Source: Bacillota bacterium (GTDB lineage: Bacteria; Bacillota; Clostridia; Christensenellales; Aristaeellaceae). Taken from it: a DNA stretch of 18,928 nt. The notes under the pieces are model-generated. The model did no database searches and had not been told where the DNA came from. It saw only the letters and a list, made by a program, of their open reading frames with translations. How positions within the stretch are numbered: position 1 is the first letter of the stretch; each line of letters opens with the position of its first letter. The stretch lies in contig JAEWWY010000571.1 of NCBI GenBank assembly GCA_023458835.1, forward strand, positions 1-18,928, given 5' to 3'. Positions 1 to 7,950 of this stretch are shown here, piece by piece. The translations under genes were made by a program, and so were the position numbers.

Positions 1-10
1 GGGTGGGGTT

Positions 11-919
11 ATGCGGGTTGCTGTGATTGGCATCGGCTCCAATTCTATCCGAATGCTGGTGGCCGATGTGCAGGGCGGCAAGCTTCACCGGATCCTTCGT
101 GACCGGGAAGGAACGCGGCTTTTTGGCGGGCTGGATGAAAATGGGGCCTTAAGCCGCGAAAGCATGAATCTGACCTTAAGCGCAGTGTGCGCCATGCAGC
201 AAAAAGCCGTGGCGCAAAACGCGGAAGCAATACATCTGTTTGCTACAAGCGCCGTTCGCGATGCCGGGAATCAACAGGAATTCGCCAGCCTGATCCGTGA
301 CGAAACGGGGTTGGAGCTGGAAATCTGTTCCGGGGAAAGCGAGGCGGCGCTCTCGTTTTTGGGCTCCACCTTTGAAGAGCGGTCCGGTGTCATCGATATC
401 GGCGGCGGTTCTACGGAATACGTCATAGGCTGCGGCATGGAGATCGAATACGGCGTGAGCCTTCAAATGGGTGCCGTGCGGCTATTCAAGCTTTATCCCA
501 TCCATTCCGCTGTGGATGTGCCTAGGGTTTTGGCGGCTGCGAAGGAAATATTGCATGAGGGGATCGGCCCCCTTATATACGCCAGGCTGCCCCAAACCTG
601 GGTGGGCGTAGGCGGTACATTCACCGCCCTGGCCGGCATATTAAAGGGCATTCCCTGGACGGAAAAAACGCAGATACACAGGTATTGCCTGACTTACAGC
701 CAGGTGGATCATTGGCTTTACCGGTTGGCGGACATGAGCCTGGAACAGCGTTTGACACTTCCCGGGCTTCAGCCCCAGCGGGCCGATATCATGGCCCATG
801 GTACGGCCATCCTGGCAGCCAGCATGCAGCAATTGAACATTTCCTCCATGTACGTGTCGGAATTTGGCAATCTGGATGGCTATTTAAAGCAAAAATATCT
901 ATACGGAGCAGCTTTATAG
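11..919 (+). CDS. Ppx/GppA family phosphatase (exopolyphosphatase-like)
   Basis: A 302-residue protein of the actin-like ASKHA fold, probably hydrolysing polyphosphate and/or (p)ppGpp in the cytoplasm. Seen in the sequence: the first phosphate-binding loop near residues 7-16 (IGIGSNSIRML), the second at about 127-135 (IDIGGGSTEYV), and a third glycine-rich stretch near 200 (VGVGGTFTALAG). The length fits the short two-domain form without the C-terminal HD domain of E. coli Ppx. The ATG has a G-rich Shine-Dalgarno (GGTGGGG) directly at the window edge, so the gene looks complete and may be the last gene of an operon lying upstream. Family assignment is secure. Whether it acts as Ppx or GppA cannot be told from sequence, so I give no symbol. 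Confidence 0.9.
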   Translation: MRVAVIGIGSNSIRMLVADVQGGKLHRILRDREGTRLFGGLDENGALSRESMNLTLSAVCAMQQKAVAQNAEAIHLFATSAVRDAGNQQEFASLIRDETGLELEICSGESEAALSFLGSTFEERSGVIDIGGGSTEYVIGCGMEIEYGVSLQMGAVRLFKLYPIHSAVDVPRVLAAAKEILHEGIGPLIYARLPQTWVGVGGTFTALAGILKGIPWTEKTQIHRYCLTYSQVDHWLYRLADMSLEQRLTLPGLQPQRADIMAHGTAILAASMQQLNISSMYVSEFGNLDGYLKQKYLYGAAL

Positions 920-962
920 GCATGGAAAATAAAAAGTTCACAATATTTTATCGAACAGTTGC

Positions 963-991
963 TTGCCGTTTGCAAGGGAGTCTAGTATAAT
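963..991 (+). promoter_or_regulatory. Sigma-A-type promoter of the foldase gene
   Basis: TTGCCG (963-968) and a perfect TATAAT (986-991) are separated by 17 bases, in the 116-base gap before the foldase gene. A small inverted repeat (CTTGC/GCAAG, 962-976) overlaps the -35 box, but there is no known operator to link it to. Confidence 0.7.
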
Positions 992-1035
992 AGCAAAAGT
1001 GACGCGCGATTGCTCAAAGAATAGGAGAGAATTAC

Positions 1036-2385
1036 ATGCGCAAAAAGGCGATACTGGCCTTCATGCTGGCTGCGGCGCTGCTCTTGACAGGTTGTGCTTT
1101 GGTGGAAAAGGATTTGGCGGTGGACAACGCAACTCCCATCATCCAGTTGGGGGAGGAGACCATCACCAAGGTTCAGGTGAACAATGCGCTGGAGTATCAG
1201 CTCAGCTATACAGCCATGATGTACAGCTTTTATGGCATGAGCTTTGATCCCACCGATCCAACCGTCCGCGCCCAGACGCTGGAGGATGTCATTGCAGGCC
1301 TGACGGAGGAACTGGTGAAGGAGCAAAAAGCCAAGGAACTGGGCTTTGATATCTTTACCGATGAGGAAGATACCGTCCTTCGTGAAACGGCTCAAAAAAA
1401 CCTGGATGCCGGCAAGGAATCCGTCAAAACCAGCTATTTTGCCGATACCACGCTGGAAGGCGAGGCGCTGGACACCGCTATTGCGGAAAAGATGACGGAG
1501 CTCGGCCGGACCTTTGACGCTTACTATGCAAGCGCCAAAACGGAAGCGACCGAGAAAAAGCTGCGCGATTCCGTTGTGTCCGCCATCGTGGTAACGGATG
1601 AGGAGATTCAAGCCGAATACGACAGCCGTGTGCAGAATGCCAAGACGACCTATGAAAGCAATCTTTCTGCCTACGGTTCCGCTGTGAACAGCAACGCGGA
1701 CGTATACTATGCCCCTGCGGGCTACCGTTACGTAAAGCACATCCTGCGCAAGTTCCCCACCGAAACGCAAACAGCGCTGACGGACTTGCAGTCACAGCTA
1801 AGCAACAAGGCCACCCAGATCACCACCGTGGATACTTCTATCTCCGGCTTGGGAGAAGATGTGGCCCAGGATGATCCGGAGCGGACGGAACTGGCCGCAC
1901 AGAAAACGGCTCTAGAGCAGGAAAAGGCCGAGCTCCAGGCGCAGTACGACAAGGCGCTCGAGGATGCTTACGCTGCCCTTGCGCCCACTGTGGATGAGGT
2001 TCTGGCCAAGATAGAAGCCGGCGAAGACTTCGACGCGCTGATGGAAACCTATGGTGAGGATCCCGGCATGAAGGCCTCTCCCCAAAAAGAGAAGGGCTAT
2101 GCCGTATGCCAGGACTTTGCCTCTTTTGATCCAAGCTTTACCCAAGCCGCCATGGCACTGGCCGGTGCAGGCGATGTGAGTCCCGCTGTCCGCGGTCAGA
2201 ACGGCATTCACATCATCAAGTATGCATCCGATATTCCGGAAGGCGCCATCGCACTGGACACGGTAAAGGAAGATATCTCCGCCGAGCTCCTGGCCACCAG
2301 GCAGGACGAAGCGTATACCGCTCAGATCGATCAGTGGACTGCGCAATCGGGTGTGAAGGTATACAAGGACAGGTTGAGTCAGTAG
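1036..2385 (+). CDS. PrsA/SurA-like peptidylprolyl isomerase lipoprotein (parvulin type)
   Basis: A 449-residue lipoprotein foldase, expected on the outer face of the membrane, where it helps exported proteins fold. The signal peptide ends in the lipobox LLTGC (Cys20). A SurA_N/PrsA-like helical region covers about 35-225. The parvulin domain opens at VKHIL (233-237) and resumes near residue 316 with VDEVLAKIEAGEDFDALM, a Y-G-E-D-P-G stretch, and the terminal strand GIHIIKY. Between these lies a charged, heptad-like insert of about 70 residues (roughly 242-315). SD AGGAGA sits 7 bases before the ATG. The gene has its own promoter and a strong terminator, so it is monocistronic. Catalytic activity is uncertain because many PrsA-like proteins are chaperones only. 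Confidence 0.88.
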   Translation: MRKKAILAFMLAAALLLTGCALVEKDLAVDNATPIIQLGEETITKVQVNNALEYQLSYTAMMYSFYGMSFDPTDPTVRAQTLEDVIAGLTEELVKEQKAKELGFDIFTDEEDTVLRETAQKNLDAGKESVKTSYFADTTLEGEALDTAIAEKMTELGRTFDAYYASAKTEATEKKLRDSVVSAIVVTDEEIQAEYDSRVQNAKTTYESNLSAYGSAVNSNADVYYAPAGYRYVKHILRKFPTETQTALTDLQSQLSNKATQITTVDTSISGLGEDVAQDDPERTELAAQKTALEQEKAELQAQYDKALEDAYAALAPTVDEVLAKIEAGEDFDALMETYGEDPGMKASPQKEKGYAVCQDFASFDPSFTQAAMALAGAGDVSPAVRGQNGIHIIKYASDIPEGAIALDTVKEDISAELLATRQDEAYTAQIDQWTAQSGVKVYKDRLSQ

Positions 2386-2396
2386 AAAAAAGGATG

Positions 2397-2427
2397 CGGC
2401 GCTCCGATGTACGGAGCGCCGTTTTTT
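2397..2427 (+). terminator. Rho-independent terminator of the foldase gene, possibly bidirectional
   Basis: A perfect 10-bp stem (CGGCGCTCCG / CGGAGCGCCG) with a 5-base loop is followed by six T. An A-run on the left side (about 2386-2391) gives a T-run, offset by five bases, on the minus strand. It could therefore also end the convergent cotJ transcript. Confidence 0.92.
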
Positions 2428-2474
2428 GTTGGCCGGATATACTCTTTCAAATGATGTTTTTCATAGGTATAAGG

Positions 2475-3008
2475 TCAATCGTCCGGTGTATTCTGTACCA
2501 GCCGCAGCGCTTCCAGCAGCCGCTGCTCATGCACGATTTCCCGCTGGCGCAAAAAGCGCAGCACACCGCTGGCGTCCGGATCGTCGCAGTGAGGCAGCAC
2601 GCGCTCAAACGAGCGCCGTGACTGGCGTTCCGATGCCAGGTCCGCATACAGGCAGGCTACGGGGTCCACACAGTCGGGGAAGCCGGAGCCGGGTATAGAT
2701 GGCGTTTCCAGGCTGGCCGGCCAGGCTTCGATGGCCAGCTCACGCCTTTCATCCGCGGGGAGCCTGCCGGTAAGCTGGTATAACAGAGCGCTGAGCATTT
2801 CTCCGTGGGCCAGCTCCTCGGTGGCAAGATCGGTGAGCAGTGCTTTGGCCTCCTTCCGGGGCATGCTGTGGCGTTGGTTCAAATAGCTGAGCGCCGCCAG
2901 CCAGGCGCCTTCCGGGCCGCCGCACTGGGTCAGTATGATGCGGGCCAGCGGCAGGTTATGCTTTTTCACATTGACTGGATAGGGCAGTTGCTTTTGATAT
3001 AGCCACAT
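2475..3008 (-). CDS. cotJC: Spore coat protein CotJC (manganese-catalase-like)
   Basis: A 177-residue ferritin-like protein of the spore inner coat, from the family related to Mn-catalase. It begins MWLYQKQLPYPV, the family signature start. The second-helix metal motif TEELAH (Glu65-x-x-His68) and the last-helix motif REIVH (Glu157-x-x-His160) are present. The first-helix segment normally reads GELAA but here reads GAWLAA (Ala35), so the first glutamate ligand appears lost. The middle region (about 85-118) is shorter than usual. The start at 3008 is fixed by a perfect SD (AGGAGG) 7 bases upstream. A longer in-frame extension into the preceding gene lacks support. It lies 2 bases downstream of the cotJAB stop, so translation is probably coupled. 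Confidence 0.88.
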   Translation of the reverse strand: MWLYQKQLPYPVNVKKHNLPLARIILTQCGGPEGAWLAALSYLNQRHSMPRKEAKALLTDLATEELAHGEMLSALLYQLTGRLPADERRELAIEAWPASLETPSIPGSGFPDCVDPVACLYADLASERQSRRSFERVLPHCDDPDASGVLRFLRQREIVHEQRLLEALRLVQNTPDD

Positions 3009-3010
3009 GC

Positions 3011-3442
3011 TTAGGCCTCCTTTCCGGCGGAGGGTGCAACCTCCCAGGGCCAGGGGCCTTCCACCCAGTTCCAGCACAGGGGACAGGATTCCTTTCGCCC
3101 GCCGTACAGCGCGCAGGCCAAATAGCCATAGCCGGCGGGGCAACGCTCACAATAACCGTGATATAAAGCCAGCGCCTTTCTGTCGCAGGGGTGGGTATTC
3201 AGGTAAAGCCGCATTTCCCAGGCGGCGAAGGGAATGGCATGGGTGAGCGTAGCCGACTTGGGTAAAGACGATGCCTCTCCGGAGGGGATGAACAGGCCGG
3301 GAAACAGCGTGCCATGCCGCAGCGCCTCCCTGGGCGGGAACAGGGTTTCAGAGGATTCCGGGGGCAGCAGATCAATTTCCTCGGTGAGCGCGTAAGCCGC
3401 GGGAAAATCCATGCCGCCGGTAATAGAGTCGTTTTGCTTCAT
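3011..3442 (-). CDS. CotJA-CotJB fusion spore coat protein
   Basis: A 143-residue protein carrying two normally separate coat polypeptides. Residues 33-53 (TLFPPREALRHGTLFPGLF) match the conserved end of CotJA. Residues 69-135 match CotJB, with a FAAWEMRLYLNTHP block and the terminal WNWVEGPWPWEVA block. There is no stop or restart between them. CotJA, CotJB and CotJC together form a small inner-coat operon in Bacillus, and here the order is kept. Several cysteines (86, 98, 101, 110, 120, 123) lie in the CotJB half. ATG 3442 is preferred because an AAAAGGG run lies about 9 bases upstream. ATG 3448 would add two residues. The fusion itself is read directly from the open frame. Confidence 0.85.
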   Translation of the reverse strand: MKQNDSITGGMDFPAAYALTEEIDLLPPESSETLFPPREALRHGTLFPGLFIPSGEASSLPKSATLTHAIPFAAWEMRLYLNTHPCDRKALALYHGYCERCPAGYGYLACALYGGRKESCPLCWNWVEGPWPWEVAPSAGKEA

Positions 3443-3465
3443 GGGCATACACCCTTTTTTGGTTT

Positions 3466-3490
3466 TACAGGCAAACATCCTATGCCTGTA
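3466..3490. repeat. Inverted repeat in the cotJ leader
   Basis: TACAGGCA (3466-3473) and TGCCTGTA (3483-3490) form a perfect 8-bp inverted repeat with a 9-base spacer. It lies between the probable cotJ promoter and the ribosome-binding site. It could be an RNA hairpin in the leader or a dyad operator. No function can be assigned. Confidence 0.55.
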
Positions 3491-3494
3491 GTTT

Positions 3495-3523
3495 ATTGTA
3501 TGATGGGGGCGGGCAAGAGTTAC
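3495..3523 (-). promoter_or_regulatory. Sporulation promoter (sigma-E or sigma-K type) of cotJAB-cotJC
   Basis: On the minus strand CATACAAT (3502 to 3495), followed by A, matches the sigma-E -10 consensus and also the sigma-K form CATAnnnTA. Fourteen bases upstream lies GTAACTC, a weak -35 that contains the AC favoured by sigma-K. Bacillus cotJ is known to be sigma-E controlled. The promoter sits about 50 bases before the CotJAB start codon. Confidence 0.6.
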
Positions 3524-3586
3524 GCGGCAAATGGGCATGAGAACATAGGCATCCTGCGTGCCGATAGCTGCTTTCATAGGTTCGGG

Positions 3587-3618
3587 AAAAAACAAAATCC
3601 AGCCAATGCGGCTGGATT
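3587..3618 (-). terminator. Rho-independent terminator of the symporter gene
   Basis: A perfect 9-bp stem AATCCAGCC/GGCTGGATT (3596-3604 with 3610-3618) with a 5-base loop is followed on the minus strand by TTGTTTTTT. It lies just after the symporter stop and insulates the cotJ operon downstream. Confidence 0.88.
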
Positions 3619-3646
3619 CTGGTTGCTTTTGAACCTACACACCCCG

Positions 3647-5209
3647 TCAGATATTTGCGGAGACCGAAGAGGAGGGGGCAGTTTGTTCTTTTTTGCCGAA
3701 TACCATGGCGATATGGCTTTGGGCAAAGGCCCGCTTCTTTGTGAGGATGCTCACTATGGGCACGATGATCAGGCTCGCCACCATGGCGGAAGCGCCGCTG
3801 ACGGGAGAAAGCGCGAAATTGCCCGTGGCCAGCGGCGGGATCAGGGAGACCAGCACGCCGCACAGAACGCCCGCCCAGACGCCTGCCTTGGTGACGCCCT
3901 TCCACAGAAGGCCGTACAGGAACGGTGCCAGGAAGACCCCCGCAATGGTGCCCCAGGACAGGGACATGAGGGAAACGATAGGGGTGTTCTGCATGAGGAA
4001 GTTCACTGCCAGGGAAAAGAGGATGAAAACAACGCACAAAAGCCGCATGGTGGTCGTGGTGTGCTTGGTGTTCATCCTGGGAAATAAGGAGCCCAGCAGG
4101 TCGATGGACAGCACCGAGGCGGAGGACAGCACCAGCGCCGTCAGCGTGGAAATGCTGGCGGATAGCAAAAGCACCACGATCAGCCCAAGCAGCGCATCGG
4201 GGATGCCTACCACCGTTTGGTCAACCAGCATGGCAGGCATGATGGCATCTTTCACCATGGCACCGCTGTTGACAAGGGAATGAAGCGTTTCGCCCGCCTC
4301 ATTTGTAATCCTGCTGAGCACCACGCGGCCAAAGCTGCCCGCGTAATACGCGCCGCCTGCGATGATGATGCAAAACAGGGTGGAAATCACCGTTGCCCGG
4401 CGGATGGCGGCGGTCTCGCGTATGGCGAAGAATTTGTGGATCATGTGGGGCATGCCCAGAACACCAAGGGAAGTGAGCACCACATTGGATATAAGGAAGA
4501 TTTCTTTTCCCTTAGGGGGAAACAGGGAGTTGAATCCCGGGCCGCCAATGGATTCGGCGCCAAGCTGCGCAAGGCCTGCCGCGGCGCCGCCGGCACCTTT
4601 TACGATGTAGAAAATCACGGCGGCGATGCCAAAGAGCATGATGATTCCCTGGGCGAAATCCGTGATCGCGGTGGCCTTGTATCCGCCCAGGAAAAGGTAC
4701 ACGGAAGACAGGAGGGCAATGCCGATCACGCACCAGGTGTAGTCAAAGCCCATGGCCATCTGGAACATGCGGCCCAGCCCCTTGTATACTGATGCGGAAT
4801 AGGGCAGGAGGAATACGAAAATGATCAGGGAGGAGACCACCTTCAGCGTTTTGGACTGGTAGCGCTTTTCAAAAAAGCTGGGCATGGTGGCTGCACCCAG
4901 CCGTTCAGCCATCAGCCGCGCAGGCCGTGCCAGCAACGCCCAGGCCAGGAGCCCGCCGATCAAGGCATTGCCGATGCCTGCCCAAATGGCGGAGAAGCCT
5001 GCGTCCCACCCCACCGAGCCGGAATAGCCGATGATGATGACGGCGGAAAAATAGGCGGTCCCATAGGAAATCGCGCTCATCCATGGGCCGACATTTCTTC
5101 CCCCCAACAGAAAATCGTTGAGGGAGATGGATTTTCGGGCGGTGAAAAAGATGACAAGAACCATCATCAGGGCATAGAGAACCAGAACTGCAATTTTCAA
5201 TTGGGGCAC
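3647..5209 (-). CDS. Sodium:solute symporter (SSS/SSF family)
   Basis: A 520-residue integral membrane protein with about 13 hydrophobic segments, as expected for the SSS family that couples Na+ entry to uptake of an organic solute. The first helix is within residues 5-22. It is followed by the family pattern FLLGGRNVGPWMSAISYGTA (about 33-52) and a serine-rich second helix (YFSAVIIIGYSGSVGW). The C-terminal tail is short and polar. The substrate (proline, pantothenate, sugar, carboxylate or other) cannot be read from sequence. The annotated start is a GTG with an SD-like GGAAGG very close to it. A TTG three codons later is an alternative. It is transcribed alone and has no functional link to its neighbours. 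Confidence 0.87.
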   Translation of the reverse strand: MPQLKIAVLVLYALMMVLVIFFTARKSISLNDFLLGGRNVGPWMSAISYGTAYFSAVIIIGYSGSVGWDAGFSAIWAGIGNALIGGLLAWALLARPARLMAERLGAATMPSFFEKRYQSKTLKVVSSLIIFVFLLPYSASVYKGLGRMFQMAMGFDYTWCVIGIALLSSVYLFLGGYKATAITDFAQGIIMLFGIAAVIFYIVKGAGGAAAGLAQLGAESIGGPGFNSLFPPKGKEIFLISNVVLTSLGVLGMPHMIHKFFAIRETAAIRRATVISTLFCIIIAGGAYYAGSFGRVVLSRITNEAGETLHSLVNSGAMVKDAIMPAMLVDQTVVGIPDALLGLIVVLLLSASISTLTALVLSSASVLSIDLLGSLFPRMNTKHTTTTMRLLCVVFILFSLAVNFLMQNTPIVSLMSLSWGTIAGVFLAPFLYGLLWKGVTKAGVWAGVLCGVLVSLIPPLATGNFALSPVSGASAMVASLIIVPIVSILTKKRAFAQSHIAMVFGKKEQTAPSSSVSANI

Positions 5210-5260
5210 CCACCTTCCATACTACTTGTTCCCTGCACACGGGGAACGCCTTCGTTTCAA

Positions 5261-5288
5261 ATTATACAGAAAACGATAGAAAAGGCAA
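5261..5288 (-). promoter_or_regulatory. Sigma-A-type promoter of the symporter gene
   Basis: On the minus strand TTGCCT (5288 to 5283), a 16-base spacer and TATAAT (5266 to 5261). The leader between it and the start contains a 6-bp hairpin (GTTCCC/GGGAAC, 5228-5247). Confidence 0.65.
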
Positions 5289-5405
5289 GCATTTTTCAGC
5301 CTGGAGGCAAGGCGGGCTCATTTGATCACTTATGCTGCCGGAATAGCATGGAAAATGCATGGCCCAGGATGCCATATTGGGAAGATACCGGAACGCTTGT
5401 ATATA

Positions 5406-5434
5406 GCATGATTCCGTAGCATCGGCCATAGGCT
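5406..5434 (+). promoter_or_regulatory. Possible sigma-E promoter of yqfC
   Basis: GCATGATT (5406-5413) and CATAGGCT (5427-5434), 13 bases apart, loosely resemble sigma-E -35 and -10 elements, about 45 bases before the yqfC start. yqfCD is sigma-E dependent in Bacillus, which is the main reason to consider this weak match. The rest of the gap from 5289 shows no convincing feature. Confidence 0.3.
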
Positions 5435-5476
5435 TATATGCATGGGGCATGTATGTGCAAGCTGGGAGGACGGCGC

Positions 5477-5764
5477 GTGAAGTGGCGGGAAAAGGCGGCG
5501 GACGTGAGCGGCATTCCCGAGGATGTGCTCATGGGCTGGCCCAAATTGATATGGTATGGCCGGCGGCGGTTGATCGTGGAACAGCACCAAGGCATACTGG
5601 CCTATCAGGAGGGGACCATACGCCTGAGAACCTCCTGCGGCATTCTTACCATAGAAGGCACCGGGCTGCAGATCACCCATTACGGACCGATGGATGCGGT
5701 CGTAACGGGCAATATTGCCATCCTTGGCTATGACCTTCGCGGGAAGGAGGAGAAAAAGCCGTGA
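5477..5764 (+). CDS. yqfC: Sporulation protein YqfC
   Basis: A small 95-residue protein of the YqfC family (YabP-like fold), made in the mother cell during sporulation. Its molecular role is unknown. The sequence is typical: a short helical N-terminus (IPEDVLMGWPKL), then beta-rich repeats (RRLIVEQHQGILAYQEGTI, CGILTIEGTGLQITHY) and a closing IAILGYDL. I chose GTG 5477 because GGGAGGA lies 6 bases upstream and the product then has the family length. Earlier in-frame ATGs (5438, 5453) lack a ribosome-binding site and would add 8-13 atypical residues. The stop overlaps the yqfD start by four bases (GTGA). Confidence 0.9.
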   Translation: MKWREKAADVSGIPEDVLMGWPKLIWYGRRRLIVEQHQGILAYQEGTIRLRTSCGILTIEGTGLQITHYGPMDAVVTGNIAILGYDLRGKEEKKP

Positions 5765-6936
5765 TGGATGTGGCAAAGCAGCTTTTTCTCGTTTCCTTCC
5801 GCATGGAGGGCCTCAGCCTGGAGCGGCTGATGAACCTGGCCAGCGAGCAAAACATTATGCTCCAGGATCTTACGCGTCATGGCCTGAAGGCGGTGGAAGG
5901 CGTTTGCGGGGAATCGGATTACAAGAAGCTTTCGGAGCTGGCGTCAAAACGGGGATGGAAGCTGACGCGGCTTCGGCACAAGAGGCTTTCGGCCATCCGC
6001 ATCTGGCTGAAAAGGCGGATAGCGGTGGCGGTAGGAATTGTGCTGTGCGTGGCGCTGGCCATCGTTTCGCTGCAATTTATCTGGCGCGTCGATATCCTGG
6101 ATGCGGGGCCATATGAAAGCGAAGTACGGCTCTATTTAAAGGAACAGAGCATTATGCCCGGCATATGGAAGAAGAACGTCTCCCTTCAGAATCTGATCCG
6201 CGACCTGGAATGGCGCATGCCAAAGGTGGCCTGGGTGCAGGCATATTACCGGGGCGCGGCGCTTGTGATCCGCTGCGTTCTGGGCGTGCCCCCGCCGGGC
6301 GTGGAAACCCAGGGCGGCCCGGGAGATGTGGTGGCACAAAGGGACGGCATCCTTGTTTCGTTGCTGCCCCTGGCCGGAACGCCCATGTGCAAGCCCGGAG
6401 ACATGGTGCGCGCAGGCCAGGTGCTCATTTCCGGCTGGGAACGGGGCACCGGGGAGGCGAAGATACCGGTGAAGGCCCGGGGGATCGCCATGGCCCGGGG
6501 ATGGGTGGGAGCGAAGGTGCGTATCCCCGTGGATGAGGTGCACAGTCAGCCTACGGGCCGCATTGCCGTGGGACAGGTGGTTCAAACGCCTTATTTTCAG
6601 ATAGGGGAGCTGGAGACGCCCGCATTTTTGCAGTCTGACCGGACGGTAGAAATATGGCCCATCGGCGGAGCCTGGTGGCCGGTTTTCCTGCACCGCGAAA
6701 CGTTTGAGGAGGTGGCCCTTACCGTTAAGCCCAGGGAAGAGGCGGAGGTGAAAGCGGAAGCGGGGATTGCGGCGCTTCGCGCGCTCGCGCAAAAACTGGG
6801 CGCGGGTCATGAAGCAGTTGACAAATGGGTAGATTATTGTATGATAGAAGGAAGGATGCTGGAAGCCACTGCCATTGCGGAAGTCCTGGCGGATATTGCG
6901 CTTCCCAAGCCTTGGGAGGCGGGCGTTGCCCCATAA
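5761..6936 (+). CDS. yqfD: Sporulation protein YqfD
   Basis: A 391-residue membrane protein, close to the 398 residues of the Bacillus protein, needed for efficient engulfment/forespore development. The N-terminal region (1-75) is cytoplasmic, followed by a basic stretch and one membrane helix at about 85-105 (VAVGIVLCVALAIVSLQFIW). The large remainder is probably outside the membrane and contains the family block on Cys/Gly-rich turns (PMCKPGDMVRAGQVLISGW). GTG 5761 gives the 4-base overlap with yqfC and sits 10 bases after GGAGG. ATG 5764 would also work. The coupling suggests that YqfC and YqfD are made in similar amounts. Confidence 0.9.
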   Translation: MMDVAKQLFLVSFRMEGLSLERLMNLASEQNIMLQDLTRHGLKAVEGVCGESDYKKLSELASKRGWKLTRLRHKRLSAIRIWLKRRIAVAVGIVLCVALAIVSLQFIWRVDILDAGPYESEVRLYLKEQSIMPGIWKKNVSLQNLIRDLEWRMPKVAWVQAYYRGAALVIRCVLGVPPPGVETQGGPGDVVAQRDGILVSLLPLAGTPMCKPGDMVRAGQVLISGWERGTGEAKIPVKARGIAMARGWVGAKVRIPVDEVHSQPTGRIAVGQVVQTPYFQIGELETPAFLQSDRTVEIWPIGGAWWPVFLHRETFEEVALTVKPREEAEVKAEAGIAALRALAQKLGAGHEAVDKWVDYCMIEGRMLEATAIAEVLADIALPKPWEAGVAP

Positions 6937-6972
6937 AAAACGCCTGCATCCGAAAGAATGGAGGAACGTTTT

Positions 6973-7947
6973 TTGCCCCCAACCAGGCAGATTATGCTTT
7001 CGGTGGATACCCTGGATGACTATATGTCGCTCTTTGGCACAAACGACCAAAACGTGGCGCTCATCGAAACGGAGACTGGCGTTTCCATTTCCCTTCGCGG
7101 TACGGAATTATGCATCACGGGCGATCCCGCCCAGACGGAACTTGCCCAAATGGTGATTTTGAAACTGTTGGACATGCTTCGCAACCATGAGATCGTGGAC
7201 CGTTCCCGCATCCGTTATGCCATTGCCTTGGCCCGGGATGGGAAAGTGGACATGATCGATGAAATATTGAAAGATGTCGTAGCCATTACCCACAGGGGAA
7301 AGCAGATCAAGTGCAAAACGCTGGGCCAGCGGGAATATGTGCGCATGGTGCGGGAAAACGTGCTTACCTTTGCCGTAGGTCCCGCCGGCACGGGAAAAAC
7401 ATACCTGGCCATGGCACTGGCGGTGGTGGCGCTTAGAAACAAGGATATCGAACGCATCGTGCTGACGCGGCCGGCGGTGGAAGCGGGGGAAAAGCTGGGC
7501 TTTCTGCCCGGTGACCTTACCCAGAAGGTGGACCCTTACCTGCGCCCGCTGTATGACGCGCTGTACGACTTGATGGGCGTTGACTCCTATCAGAAGCTGG
7601 TGGAGCGGGGCGTGGTGGAGGTGGCTCCCCTGGCTTACATGCGGGGCCGCACCCTCAGCGATTCCTTTATCATCCTGGATGAAGCGCAGAACACCACCTC
7701 CGAACAGATGAAGATGTTTTTGACCCGCATGGGGTTCAATTCCCGGGTGGTGGTCACTGGCGACATCACGCAAACCGACCTGCCCTTCGGCAAGCGCTCC
7801 GGCCTCATCGAGGCGCTGGAGGTGCTGGAAAATACGCCCGGCATCGGCATTGCGCGGCTTGATTACCACGATGTGGTGCGCCATGATCTTGTACAAGCCA
7901 TCGTGCAGGCGTATGATGCATTTGAAAAGCGGGGGAAGGAGAAGTAA
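6973..7947 (+). CDS. phoH: PhoH family ATPase
   Basis: A 324-residue cytoplasmic P-loop ATPase of the PhoH/YqfE/YlaK type, widely linked to RNA handling. It occurs next to ybeY across bacteria. An N-terminal KH-like segment (about 10-80) precedes the ATPase core, with Walker A GPAGTGKT (136-143) and Walker B ILDEAQ (Asp236-Glu237). I prefer TTG 6973 because GGAGGAA ends 6 bases before it. ATG 6958 overlaps that SD, has only a weak GAAAGA upstream, and would add five residues. Biochemical function is not settled for the family. Retention between yqfD and pgpH supports the assignment. Confidence 0.9.
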   Translation: MPPTRQIMLSVDTLDDYMSLFGTNDQNVALIETETGVSISLRGTELCITGDPAQTELAQMVILKLLDMLRNHEIVDRSRIRYAIALARDGKVDMIDEILKDVVAITHRGKQIKCKTLGQREYVRMVRENVLTFAVGPAGTGKTYLAMALAVVALRNKDIERIVLTRPAVEAGEKLGFLPGDLTQKVDPYLRPLYDALYDLMGVDSYQKLVERGVVEVAPLAYMRGRTLSDSFIILDEAQNTTSEQMKMFLTRMGFNSRVVVTGDITQTDLPFGKRSGLIEALEVLENTPGIGIARLDYHDVVRHDLVQAIVQAYDAFEKRGKEK

Positions 7948-7950
7948 ACC

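Noticed and set aside
6900..6925. Small hairpin (TCCCAA/TTGGGA) at the end of yqfD
   Set aside because: It lies inside coding sequence, is only 6 bp and has no T-run, so it is not a terminator between yqfD and phoH.
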